In this document: one piece after another, positions 6,276 to 12,352 of the stretch
Layout of the letters: every line of letters starts with the position of its first letter
Position numbering within the stretch: position 1 is the first letter of the stretch
Notes under the pieces: generated by a model
The model's database searches: none
Seen by the model: only the letters and a program-made list of their open reading frames with translations
Told to the model about the DNA's origin: nothing
From: Ferroglobus sp.
GTDB lineage: Archaea; Halobacteriota; Archaeoglobi; Archaeoglobales; Archaeoglobaceae
Assembly (NCBI GenBank): GCA_015523665.1
Contig: WAJX01000114.1
Span: forward strand, 1 to 13,868
Reading direction: 5' to 3'
DNA length: 13,868 nucleotides
Translations under genes and position numbers: made by a program

Positions 6276-6483
6276 AATAAGATGTTGTTTGTGATGTTAA
6301 AATTTTTTCTGGATACTTTTCTGAGTGCTTTGACATTTATTTCTGATGTTAAATTAAATAAAATTAAATAAAAATATTAAAGAGTAAAAGTAGAAGGTAG
6401 ATTTATTGTGTAAATTATCATTTTATAATAATTATTAATTTTTATACATTTATAGAATTATAGAAATCAGATGAGTTTATAAA
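6276..6483. other. AT-rich spacer between tRNA-Ser and ligase
   Basis: These 208 bases hold the ligase promoter at their left end and simple AT repeats (TTAAATTAAATAAAATT around 6352-6367). Reading leftward from the tRNA 3' end the minus strand has only short T-runs, so tRNA termination is not obvious. I see no gene here. Confidence 0.5.
6297..6312 (-). promoter_or_regulatory. BRE-TATA promoter of the DNA ligase gene
   Basis: On the minus strand CCAGAAAAAATTTTAA combines an A-rich BRE with a TATA-like AATTTTAA. The TATA centre is about 25 bases before the ATG at 6275 and no SD intervenes, so the transcript is probably leaderless. Confidence 0.45.
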
Positions 6484-6567
6484 CGCCGGGGGTGGGACTT
6501 GAACCCACGCGTGCCTTACGGCACACGGGCTCTCCAGGCCCGCGCAGTGCCTCTCTGCAACCCCGGC
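6484..6567 (-). tRNA. trnS: tRNA-Ser (anticodon GGA)
   Basis: On the minus strand an 84-base tRNA folds completely. The acceptor stem is GCCGGGG/CCCCGGC with discriminator G. The D stem is GCAG/CTGC, the anticodon stem CGGGC/GCCCG with loop CTGGAGA, giving anticodon GGA for codons UCC and UCU. A long class II variable arm follows (GTGCC-GTAA-GGCAC), then the T arm GTGGG/CCCAC with loop TTCAAGT. The long variable arm and G73 are serine identity features. There is no intron, and the 3' CCA is not encoded (TTT follows), so it must be added after transcription. It is about 73% G+C in an AT-rich setting. Confidence 0.97.
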
Positions 6568-6678
6568 CTTATTTATTTATTTTTATTATTTTTTGTATTA
6601 TTGTTTTAATGTTTTAATGTCATAATCATGTTGCTAAACCCTCTCTATTTTTTGATCGTTTTAGATTTTAAAATGTTC

Positions 6679-6694
6679 CGATAATAATTTAAGT
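6679..6694 (+). promoter_or_regulatory. Probable promoter of the gene at 6716
   Basis: CGATAATAATTTAAGT resembles a BRE followed by a weak TATA box centred about 26 bases before the ATG at 6716. No SD precedes that ATG, so a leaderless message is likely. The match is weaker than at the other promoters. Confidence 0.35.
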
Positions 6695-6715
6695 TTTTAT
6701 TGGATAATTATATGG

Positions 6716-7447
6716 ATGGGTGTAAATACATCACAACAGATGCAAAGAACGAGGCAGGTACCTCCAATCATACATGGGAGTTCACCTTTCATTGGAGCTT
6801 CACAATTTGGTGAAAAGGCTTACGAATATTATAAAAAGTTTTATAACAACCCAAAACTTATGGCAGAACTTTTTGCATACTTTTCCGAAAAAGCCTATCC
6901 GTGGGTGCATGTAATTCCTTATCCTACATTAATAAGGGCTGTGGAATTAGTAAGGGATGAGATGGAGTTAAATGTAATCATAACCATTGATGAAATTGGC
7001 CAAATTGACGATATAAGTGATTTGAATCCACCTTATGTTTTTCTACATGCCTCTCTTGCCGACTCTCTTAGTAAGAGGATTATAGACAAGTTTGTGGAGA
7101 AAGTTAAAGAAATAGATTCAATTCCTTGTATAGCGACTCACAATCCCGGGGAGGTTATACAGAGAATTGAATCCAATTTTCCAGAAATTGAAGCATATCT
7201 CTCTCCTCTAAATCCACTTGGAATTTATATGAGTCCTAACTTTGAGTTAACTTTAAAAGCTTTGGAAATGGCTAAGAAAAATGAAAAAAAGATTTTTGGA
7301 ATGAAGGTATTGGCAGCGGGAAAACTCAATCCAGAGATGGCTTTCAGATTTGCATTTAAATACTGTGATTCAGCAATCATCGGATTTGTTAAAAAAGAAG
7401 AAATAGATTTAGCAATCGAAGCGATTAGAAAACTCAAAATTCTCTAA
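6716..7447 (+). CDS. Conserved protein of unknown function, likely TIM barrel
   Basis: I cannot name this 243-residue family with confidence. It is soluble, with no signal peptide or membrane span. Likely conserved features are PPIIHGSSPFIGASQFG (16-32), WVHVIPYP (63-70), VIITIDEIG (87-95), IATHNPGEVI (139-148), LSPLNPLGIYMSPN (162-175) and a C-terminal unit with KVLAAGKLNPEMAFRFA (197-213) and DSAIIGFVKKEEI (218-230). Alternating strands and helices, with an ending like that of aldo/keto-reductase-type barrels, suggest a (beta/alpha)8 enzyme. H20, H65 and H142 could be active-site residues. No Cys-rich cluster is visible. An ATG at 6712 is out of frame. Its 3' end overlaps the rubrerythrin gene on the other strand by 14 bases. 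Confidence 0.8.
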   Translation: MGVNTSQQMQRTRQVPPIIHGSSPFIGASQFGEKAYEYYKKFYNNPKLMAELFAYFSEKAYPWVHVIPYPTLIRAVELVRDEMELNVIITIDEIGQIDDISDLNPPYVFLHASLADSLSKRIIDKFVEKVKEIDSIPCIATHNPGEVIQRIESNFPEIEAYLSPLNPLGIYMSPNFELTLKALEMAKKNEKKIFGMKVLAAGKLNPEMAFRFAFKYCDSAIIGFVKKEEIDLAIEAIRKLKIL

Positions 7448-7940
7448 ATCTATCTCTTCCAACACTGCATATCGGGCAAACTTCAGGCGGTTCTCCCTCG
7501 AAAATATACCCACAGACACTACATACATATAATTTTTTATTAAAAGCTTTATCTCTTCCAGACTCTACTAAAACCTTTAACTCTCTGTATATTTCAGCAT
7601 GTCTTTTTTCAGTTTCCATAGCCCATCTAAAGCTTGTTGCAGCCATTCTCTCTTTTTTCTTTATAGCGTCATCGTAAAAACTAGGATACATCTCTTCAAC
7701 CTCGTATACTTCTCCTTTTATTGCGTTTTCAAGATTTTTAATGGGATCATCAACACTTTCCAACACTTTTAAATGATTCTTTGCATGAACGTATTCTGAA
7801 TATGCAAACGCCTCAAAAACTCTTGCTAGATTCACTAACCCTTTAGATCTAGCTTCTTCCGCAAAGATAAGGTATTTCACATGAGCCTGACTCTCTCCAG
7901 AAAAGGATTTTTTGAGATTTTCAGCAACTTCTTCATCCAT
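7434..7940 (-). CDS. rbr: Rubrerythrin (copy near the left)
   Basis: Rubrerythrin reduces hydrogen peroxide in anaerobes, using a diiron site in a four-helix ferritin fold and a rubredoxin iron. The 168 residues include ligand regions GESQAH (15-20), EYVHAKNH (49-56), the E-rich VYEVEEMY (78-85) and ETEKRHAEIY (109-118). The C-terminal rubredoxin domain has CSVC (140-143) and CPIC (155-158), binding one iron. The domain order is classical (ferritin fold then rubredoxin). The ATG at 7940 is preceded by GGTGAT (7950-7945). It is the last of three ferritin-fold genes on this strand, 110 bases after the previous one, with its own AT-rich promoter region. Confidence 0.95.
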   Translation of the reverse strand: MDEEVAENLKKSFSGESQAHVKYLIFAEEARSKGLVNLARVFEAFAYSEYVHAKNHLKVLESVDDPIKNLENAIKGEVYEVEEMYPSFYDDAIKKKERMAATSFRWAMETEKRHAEIYRELKVLVESGRDKAFNKKLYVCSVCGYIFEGEPPEVCPICSVGRDRFREF

Positions 7941-7944
7941 TTAA

Positions 7945-7997
7945 ATCACCTTTTAATATTTTTTTATATATTCTATTCATTTATATTATTTATACAT
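7945..7997 (-). promoter_or_regulatory. Promoter region and SD of the left rubrerythrin gene
   Basis: The SD GGTGAT (7950-7945) is clear. Upstream on the minus strand several TATA-like boxes overlap: AATATATAAAAA (7972-7961), AATATAAATG (7987-7978) and ATGTATAAAT (7997-7988). The last two are at a distance that allows a short leader with the SD. I cannot decide between them from sequence. Confidence 0.4.
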
Positions 7998-8050
7998 CAT
8001 TTGTTAATCTCACTTTTCACACTTAACATGCTCAAATGGATTATTGCCAC

Positions 8051-8467
8051 TTATTCTCCAAGGATTGATTTGAAATAGTCATGATGAGTCTCTTCATCAG
8101 CAAGTATCTGCTCGAATAGCTTAGCGGTTACATAATCTCCTTCTTCCATAGCTAATTTTATAATCTCCTTATATAGAGCTATAGCCTCCTCCTCTGCCTT
8201 CTTATCAATTTCGATCATCTCTTTTGCCGTATCTCCAATTGTGATTGGAGCAGGCTTTGTTGTTGGGATACCACCAAGGTATGATAATCTCTCAGCTATA
8301 AGCTCTCCATGGGTCATCTCTACAATTGCAATCCTTCTCAATTCAGCTCTGACAACTTCTCCCTCAAAACCCTTTGCTAATATATGTTGCCACATATACT
8401 GAATTGAAACCTGCATCTCTCTGGAGATAGCCTCATTAAGCTTTTCTTTAAGCTTTTCACTCGCCAT
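8051..8467 (-). CDS. Ferritin-like diiron protein (bacterioferritin/Dps-like)
   Basis: A 138-residue four-helix-bundle protein of the ferritin superfamily, likely to oxidise and store iron or protect against peroxide. Probable diiron ligands are E17 in SREMQVSIQY, E50 and H53 in VEMTHGE, E93 or E94 in KKAEEEAIALY, and E125 with H128 in DEETHHDYF. M51 aligns by eye with the haem-binding Met52 of bacterioferritin (context EMxH...ERLSYLGGIP), so haem binding is possible. It is about 20 residues shorter than Escherichia coli bacterioferritin at the C terminus. The ATG at 8467 has SD GGTGAT (8476-8471). It lies 44 bases after the second rubrerythrin and may be cotranscribed. Confidence 0.85.
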   Translation of the reverse strand: MASEKLKEKLNEAISREMQVSIQYMWQHILAKGFEGEVVRAELRRIAIVEMTHGELIAERLSYLGGIPTTKPAPITIGDTAKEMIEIDKKAEEEAIALYKEIIKLAMEEGDYVTAKLFEQILADEETHHDYFKSILGE

Positions 8468-8470
8468 TCT

Positions 8471-8507
8471 ATCACCTAAAAAAACTTATAACAAATTTTA
8501 TTAAAAA
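8471..8507 (-). promoter_or_regulatory. SD and possible promoter of the ferritin-like gene
   Basis: GGTGAT at 8476-8471 is the ribosome binding site. TTTTTAATAAAA (8507-8496, minus strand) is TATA-like and could support separate transcription, although the 44-base gap is also compatible with read-through from the rubrerythrin gene upstream. Confidence 0.35.
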
Positions 8508-8511
8508 CTTT

Positions 8512-9018
8512 TCAAAACTCTCTAAATCTCTCACTGCCAGCACCACAAATGGGACATCTCACTGGTTTGTTCTCTGTAGTGTATCCACAAACCTCGCAAA
8601 TATAGATTCTATCTATATCTACATCTCTCCCCTCTTCAACAGCCTGTTTCGCTTTTGTGTAGAGAGATGCATGTATTTTTTCAGCCTCCAAGGCAAATCT
8701 CATACTTCTAACTGCTCTCTTCTCATTTTGAAGTTCTGCAACAGCTTTAAATGATGGATACATCTCTTCGACTTCATAAGTTTCACCATTTATCGCTTTT
8801 TGGAGATTCTCAGAGCTACTCTCTATTTCATTGAGTGCTTCAAAGTGATTTCGTGCATGAACAAATTCTGCGAAAGCGATGGCTTTGAAAAGTCTTGCGA
8901 CATTCTCAAAACCTTCTTCTTTAGCCTTTTCCGAAAAGATCAGGTATCTTATATGTGCCTGACTTTCTCCAGCAAACGCTTCGTTCAAAAACTTCTTCGT
9001 CATTTCTCTAATACTCAT
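8512..9018 (-). CDS. rbr: Rubrerythrin (copy near the right)
   Basis: A second rubrerythrin, a paralogue of the one at 7434-7940, with the same 168-residue length when started at the ATG at 9018. Diiron regions are GESQAH (17-22), EFVHARNH (51-58), YEVEEMY (81-87) and EAEKIHASLY (111-120). Rubredoxin cysteines are CEVC (141-144) and CPIC (155-158). Both copies end in RFREF. The start at 9018 is chosen because GGTGAT (9028-9023) lies 4 bases upstream. A TTG at 9030 would place the start inside the SD, and an ATG at 9003 has no SD. It heads the three-gene set and diverges from the Lrp-type regulator. Confidence 0.95.
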   Translation of the reverse strand: MSIREMTKKFLNEAFAGESQAHIRYLIFSEKAKEEGFENVARLFKAIAFAEFVHARNHFEALNEIESSSENLQKAINGETYEVEEMYPSFKAVAELQNEKRAVRSMRFALEAEKIHASLYTKAKQAVEEGRDVDIDRIYICEVCGYTTENKPVRCPICGAGSERFREF

Positions 9019-9048
9019 ATATATCACCAAATATACTTTATTGGTTCG

Positions 9049-9066
9049 AATATAAATCTTTTTTGT
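9049..9066 (-). promoter_or_regulatory. Promoter of the right rubrerythrin gene
   Basis: On the minus strand ACAAAAAAG followed by ATTTATATT resembles a BRE and TATA box. The box centre is about 26 bases before base 9027, so the transcript would begin just before the SD GGTGAT. It overlaps the left half of the dyad at 9054-9074. Confidence 0.45.
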
Positions 9067-9074
9067 TTAGATTT
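9054..9074. promoter_or_regulatory. Candidate operator between rubrerythrin and the Lrp-type gene
   Basis: A perfect dyad, AAATCT-N9-AGATTT, is centred in the 106-bp divergent region and covers the rubrerythrin TATA box. Lrp-type regulators bind as dimers to dyads of this kind and usually regulate themselves and a neighbour. Binding by the product of 9125-9547 is inference. Confidence 0.4.
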
Positions 9075-9087
9075 TATTACTAATTAT

Positions 9088-9105
9088 GCGAAAAAAATAA
9101 ATAAT
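9088..9105 (+). promoter_or_regulatory. BRE-TATA promoter of the Lrp-type gene
   Basis: GCGAAAAAAATAAATAAT contains a CGAAA BRE followed by a TATA box centred about 26 bases before the ATG at 9125. The G of CGAAA is 36 bases before that ATG and no SD is present, so the message is expected to be leaderless. Confidence 0.55.
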
Positions 9106-9124
9106 TTGTTGAGAGAATCGGAAT

Positions 9125-9547
9125 ATGGATGAGAAAGATGCAAAGATAATAGAAATCTTACTTAAGGATGCGAGAACCCCTTTAACGAAGATTGCAAAAG
9201 AACTGGGGATAACTGAAGCAGCTGTTAGAAAGAGAGTTAAGAATCTTGAGATGAAGGGAATTATAAAGGGTTATACGCTCCTTTTAGATCATGAAAAACT
9301 TGGGTATGGTGTTGTCTCTCTAACTGGCGTTGATACAGAGCCAGATAAATTTCTTGAAATAGCGAAAAAACTTAGAGATTTTGATTTTGCAAGATCTGTT
9401 TATATAACAAGTGGAGATCATATGATCATGGCAGAAATATGGGCTAGAGATGGAGATGAGTTGGCTAAAATAATCTCAGAAAAGATTGGAAAGATAGAGG
9501 GAGTTAGAAGAGTTTGTCCGGCTATAGTTCTTGAAAAGCTCAAATAG
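9125..9547 (+). CDS. Lrp/AsnC-family transcription regulator
   Basis: A 140-residue feast/famine regulator. The N-terminal winged helix-turn-helix (about 1-50) contains [28 protein letters not shown] (15-42), with recognition helix [17 protein letters not shown]. The C-terminal RAM domain, which binds amino acids or other small effectors and mediates dimer or octamer assembly, covers about 62-136 and includes [16 protein letters not shown] (94-109). Both domains are complete. No SD is seen; the ATG sits 26 bases after a TATA centre. Because it diverges from the rubrerythrin/ferritin set and a dyad lies between them, it is a candidate regulator of those genes. Effector and targets are unknown. 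Confidence 0.93.
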   Translation: MDEKDAKIIEILLKDARTPLTKIAKELGITEAAVRKRVKNLEMKGIIKGYTLLLDHEKLGYGVVSLTGVDTEPDKFLEIAKKLRDFDFARSVYITSGDHMIMAEIWARDGDELAKIISEKIGKIEGVRRVCPAIVLEKLK

Positions 9548-9557
9548 ACTAATTTCT

Positions 9558-9563
9558 AAAAAA
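9558..9563 (-). terminator. Possible U-run terminator after the PRPP-synthase homologue
   Basis: A run of six T on the minus strand (in CTCTTTTTTAG) lies about 57 bases past the stop at 9620. Archaeal termination uses such runs without a hairpin. It is close to the 3' end of the convergent Lrp-type gene. Confidence 0.3.
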
Positions 9564-9608
9564 GAGATTGTTAATGTTGAGAGAAAATGTAGAGAAGTTG
9601 TAAAAGAA

Positions 9609-9621
9609 GTTTTTAAATTTT
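9609..9621 (+). terminator. Possible U-rich terminator after the Lrp-type gene
   Basis: The plus strand reads GTTTTTAAATTTT about 60 bases after the Lrp-type stop codon, at the end of the convergent gene. It would do as an archaeal U-rich stop signal. No hairpin is visible. Confidence 0.3.
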
Positions 9622-10477
9622 ATTGGGGATTTCCAGTGGAAATGATGGGGGTTAGCAGTTCAGCTACTTCAATTCTTGTTACCGGACTTAAAACTGTATT
9701 TGTTGCGAATATATCATCAGCCCCGGCTATATGCATATTAACAACTCCTTTTCTGTCTATTAAAGCATGAGTGCTGGCAACAACAACTCTTCTGGCTCCA
9801 GCACTCTTTACTTTCTTCACAGCTTGAACTGAGGTAGCTCCTGTTGAAATGATGTCATCTACTATTAGAACATCTCTATTTTTTAAATCTCCAGGGGCTG
9901 AGGTTATAACTACATTTTCAGCATCTATCCTTATCTTCTTCATTATATGATAATCTGCATCAAGAGCATCCGCAATATTCGGAATCCATCTGGCTGATTC
10001 TTCATCTGGCCCTATGACTATTAGATTCTCATATTCGTAATTTTCAAGAAAATAATTTGAAATTAGATCCATAGCTGATATGTTATTGACTTCCATATCC
10101 CCATAGAAATCTATGGTATAAACTGCATCATAGTAATCGTATATTAACTTTTCAAGAATCTTTAATTGCATAGCCTCTCCTTTAATTAACCTCCAACCCC
10201 TCCTTGAATATGCTATATATGGAAATATCCCATAAACTTTCTTAGCTCCATAATTAATTACTGTATCAGCTATGTAAATGTTTTCAAGTGCTATTTCATC
10301 TGGATTTGGATAAAAAGTGTTCACTATGTAAACTTCCTCTCCCTCAACACTCTCACCTATTCTTAAATATTTTTCACCATTCTTAAGTTTCTCTATTTCG
10401 ATTATCGTTAGAGGAACTTTTAAAAACTTTGATAATTTTACAGCTAAATCACCATTCGATCCGGGAATTATGAGCAT
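9620..10477 (-). CDS. prs: Divergent ribose-phosphate pyrophosphokinase (PRPP synthase) homologue
   Basis: PRPP synthase makes phosphoribosyl pyrophosphate from ribose 5-phosphate and ATP. The 285-residue protein has the two-domain phosphoribosyltransferase fold of the family at the usual archaeal length. PGSNGDLAVKL (5-15), NGEKYLRIGE (33-42), K181-x-R183 and the PRPP loop VDDIISTGAT (206-215) are present. Unusually, the ATP-site RQD motif reads RRG (92-94), the metal-binding DxH region reads DFY (123-125), PDKGA reads PDEES (157-161) and TDT reads TNT. Activity is therefore uncertain. The start is ATG 10477; a GTG directly before it (10480) is the alternative. No SD is seen, and a BRE-TATA box lies at leaderless distance. 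Confidence 0.8.
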   Translation of the reverse strand: MLIIPGSNGDLAVKLSKFLKVPLTIIEIEKLKNGEKYLRIGESVEGEEVYIVNTFYPNPDEIALENIYIADTVINYGAKKVYGIFPYIAYSRRGWRLIKGEAMQLKILEKLIYDYYDAVYTIDFYGDMEVNNISAMDLISNYFLENYEYENLIVIGPDEESARWIPNIADALDADYHIMKKIRIDAENVVITSAPGDLKNRDVLIVDDIISTGATSVQAVKKVKSAGARRVVVASTHALIDRKGVVNMHIAGADDIFATNTVLSPVTRIEVAELLTPIISTGNPQ

Positions 10478-10497
10478 CACAGCATTTTTAGTTTTTA

Positions 10498-10514
10498 GAT
10501 ATATTAATTATTCG
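10498..10514 (-). promoter_or_regulatory. BRE-TATA promoter of the PRPP-synthase homologue
   Basis: On the minus strand CGAATAATTAATATATC has a CGAA BRE and a TATA-like TTAATATAT centred about 26 bases before the ATG at 10477. The BRE overlaps the final codon and stop (GAA TAA) of the upstream membrane-protein gene, so the promoter is nested in that gene's end. Confidence 0.5.
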
Positions 10515-12352
10515 ATCTCGTAAATTATGGTGTTATAAGACCTAAATACCTCTTTTAGACAACTAAATCTCTCCTCTTTTGCATCATACATCTCTCTCTC
10601 AAGTTTTCCGAGAATTATGTACTTAGCTTCATACTTCTTTGCAATTTTTGCTATTTCACTACAATTCTTTGATGTATAAATAGTTCTCACATCATTCATT
10701 CTTTTTATGAGTTCATTTGCATTCTTTCTCCACTGCACTTCATGACATTGCCAAGCGACTATTGTTTGTTTGGCAGAAAAGGCAGAAATTCTCCCGCCAT
10801 ATGTATAGCAATCTCCCGCAGCTTCAACGATAACTCCTTTTTTATCTCTCAACCATATTGCAGCGTTATAGTCTCCTAAACTCCACTCTTTTAGAAATTT
10901 CGATGAATCCAGAGTTAAATCTGCCTTATAATGTCTTAAAGGAGTTGCAATAGTTGGATAAATTAAAGAGATTGCCAAAAATATTACGGCAATTTTTTTA
11001 TATCTACCTTCAAAAGCTCTTGAAATCATAACTCCAGCTGGAATTGATAAGAAAAGCCAAGAAAGGAGGTAGAATTTGAAATAAGTATTCAATCTGGAAT
11101 CAATCGCTACAAATTCACATAGGAATATATATATTATAGCTGTGATTACTAAGAACGATACGAAATCTCTTTTGATGATGGAATATATTAGGAGGGGGAG
11201 AGTTAGGAATACTGCTGGTAAAAAAGGGGAAAGGAAGAAGAATAAAAGTATGTGAGGAAAAAGTCTGATCTCGTTGTGGAAGTAGAGATAAGCTAAAGGT
11301 AGGAGTATACCCCAATAAGCGAGGAATTGAAAGATGTTTGCTCTCTCGTTAGTCAGAAAAACAGATGGATTTGAACTTAGAGTTAATGAATATAGTATTA
11401 TCGGAATTACGGAAAGGATTAATAAAAGCTTACCCTCTCTTTTCTTTAAAACAACTATTGATGTTAAAATGATGAATGCTGGAGCATCCCAAGAATTTGT
11501 GATGAAGAGAGAGAAATTAAGAATTGGAATTAAAAAACCAAGCTCACCATTTTTATGATATTTATAAAGGACAGCGATTAATAGGAGAATTAGGGGTATA
11601 GCTAAAACATGAGCATGCAAATCTGCATGAATAAAGCTGAAATATGGAAATTCCGTTATAACCTTTTTGTACGTTTTATCGTCTATTATCCTTGTTGAGT
11701 TCCAATAGTATAGAAAGGTGGGCAACCTTCTCAAATACATATCCATTAAAAACTCGTAAACGGAATATAGATTTCCAGAAAACAGAGCGAGAATTGTTGA
11801 TATGTATTCATTCACTTTGAGCTCTCTGAAAATTCCCATAGCTATTATAAATGAATAAGCGGGAATACTGGCCATGGCGATATTAAACCCAATCTCAGCA
11901 TCAACTAAGCTAATCTTTGTTATTACAGCCGAAATGACATATCCGAAATAATAGTAGAAGTCCAATTTTCCGCCAGCAAAAAAAGGATCATTTGGAGGGA
12001 ATCTTTCAGCATTTAAAACAGAATTCAAAAATGCAAAGTCCATAAGCTTCTCAGCACCAAAAGCATCTGGAACTAAACTCCTCAAAAACAGAAAGAAGAG
12101 AAAAACTATGAGGAATGAAATCTCCATTTCTAAATCCAATCTTATTTTATTGTACATTCTTATTATACAAATTAAGATCACTATTATGAATGATATGAGA
12201 AAAGAAAGGTTAAAAGATAGAAAATGGGAGAGGATGAATGAGATTAGGGAGATGAGTATTAAGCTCAAGAATTTTGAAATATAAGCAGGCTTAAGGAGTT
12301 GTGAAAATATGAAATTTATAGCTAAGAAAAGGGCTATGTTTAGTATTACCAT
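10508..12352 (-). CDS. DUF2298/YYY-type multispanning membrane protein
   Basis: A 614-residue integral membrane protein with many hydrophobic helices from residue 1 to about 475 and a soluble C-terminal tail. Family markers are EKLMDFAFLNSVLNAERFPP with NDPFFAGG (101-128), the tyrosine cluster DFYYYFGY (131-138) that gives the YYY name, and EFPYFSFIHADLHAHVLAIP (234-253). The family is found in archaea and Chloroflexi and is thought to be a GT-C-like membrane glycosyltransferase; no reaction is proven to my knowledge. The ATG at 12352 shares its A with the TGA of the upstream glycosyltransferase (TGATG), so the two are translationally coupled and probably act together. A GTG at 12355 is an alternative start. 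Confidence 0.88.
   Translation of the reverse strand: MVILNIALFLAINFIFSQLLKPAYISKFLSLILISLISFILSHFLSFNLSFLISFIIVILICIIRMYNKIRLDLEMEISFLIVFLFFLFLRSLVPDAFGAEKLMDFAFLNSVLNAERFPPNDPFFAGGKLDFYYYFGYVISAVITKISLVDAEIGFNIAMASIPAYSFIIAMGIFRELKVNEYISTILALFSGNLYSVYEFLMDMYLRRLPTFLYYWNSTRIIDDKTYKKVITEFPYFSFIHADLHAHVLAIPLILLLIAVLYKYHKNGELGFLIPILNFSLFITNSWDAPAFIILTSIVVLKKREGKLLLILSVIPIILYSLTLSSNPSVFLTNERANIFQFLAYWGILLPLAYLYFHNEIRLFPHILLFFFLSPFLPAVFLTLPLLIYSIIKRDFVSFLVITAIIYIFLCEFVAIDSRLNTYFKFYLLSWLFLSIPAGVMISRAFEGRYKKIAVIFLAISLIYPTIATPLRHYKADLTLDSSKFLKEWSLGDYNAAIWLRDKKGVIVEAAGDCYTYGGRISAFSAKQTIVAWQCHEVQWRKNANELIKRMNDVRTIYTSKNCSEIAKIAKKYEAKYIILGKLEREMYDAKEERFSCLKEVFRSYNTIIYEIE

Noticed and set aside
6568..6620. 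Simple AT repeats upstream of the tRNA (TTTATT units and GTTTTAAT twice at 6603-6618)
   Set aside because: These look like low-complexity sequence; a tRNA promoter must lie here but no single TATA box stands out.
9018..9030. TTG start at 9030 for the right rubrerythrin
   Set aside because: It would place the start codon inside the GGTGAT ribosome binding site; the ATG at 9018 has proper spacing and gives the same length as the paralogue.
9531..9770. A 79-residue plus-strand frame after the Lrp-type gene
   Set aside because: It runs over the 3' end of the PRPP homologue on the other strand, shows no family features and has no promoter of its own.
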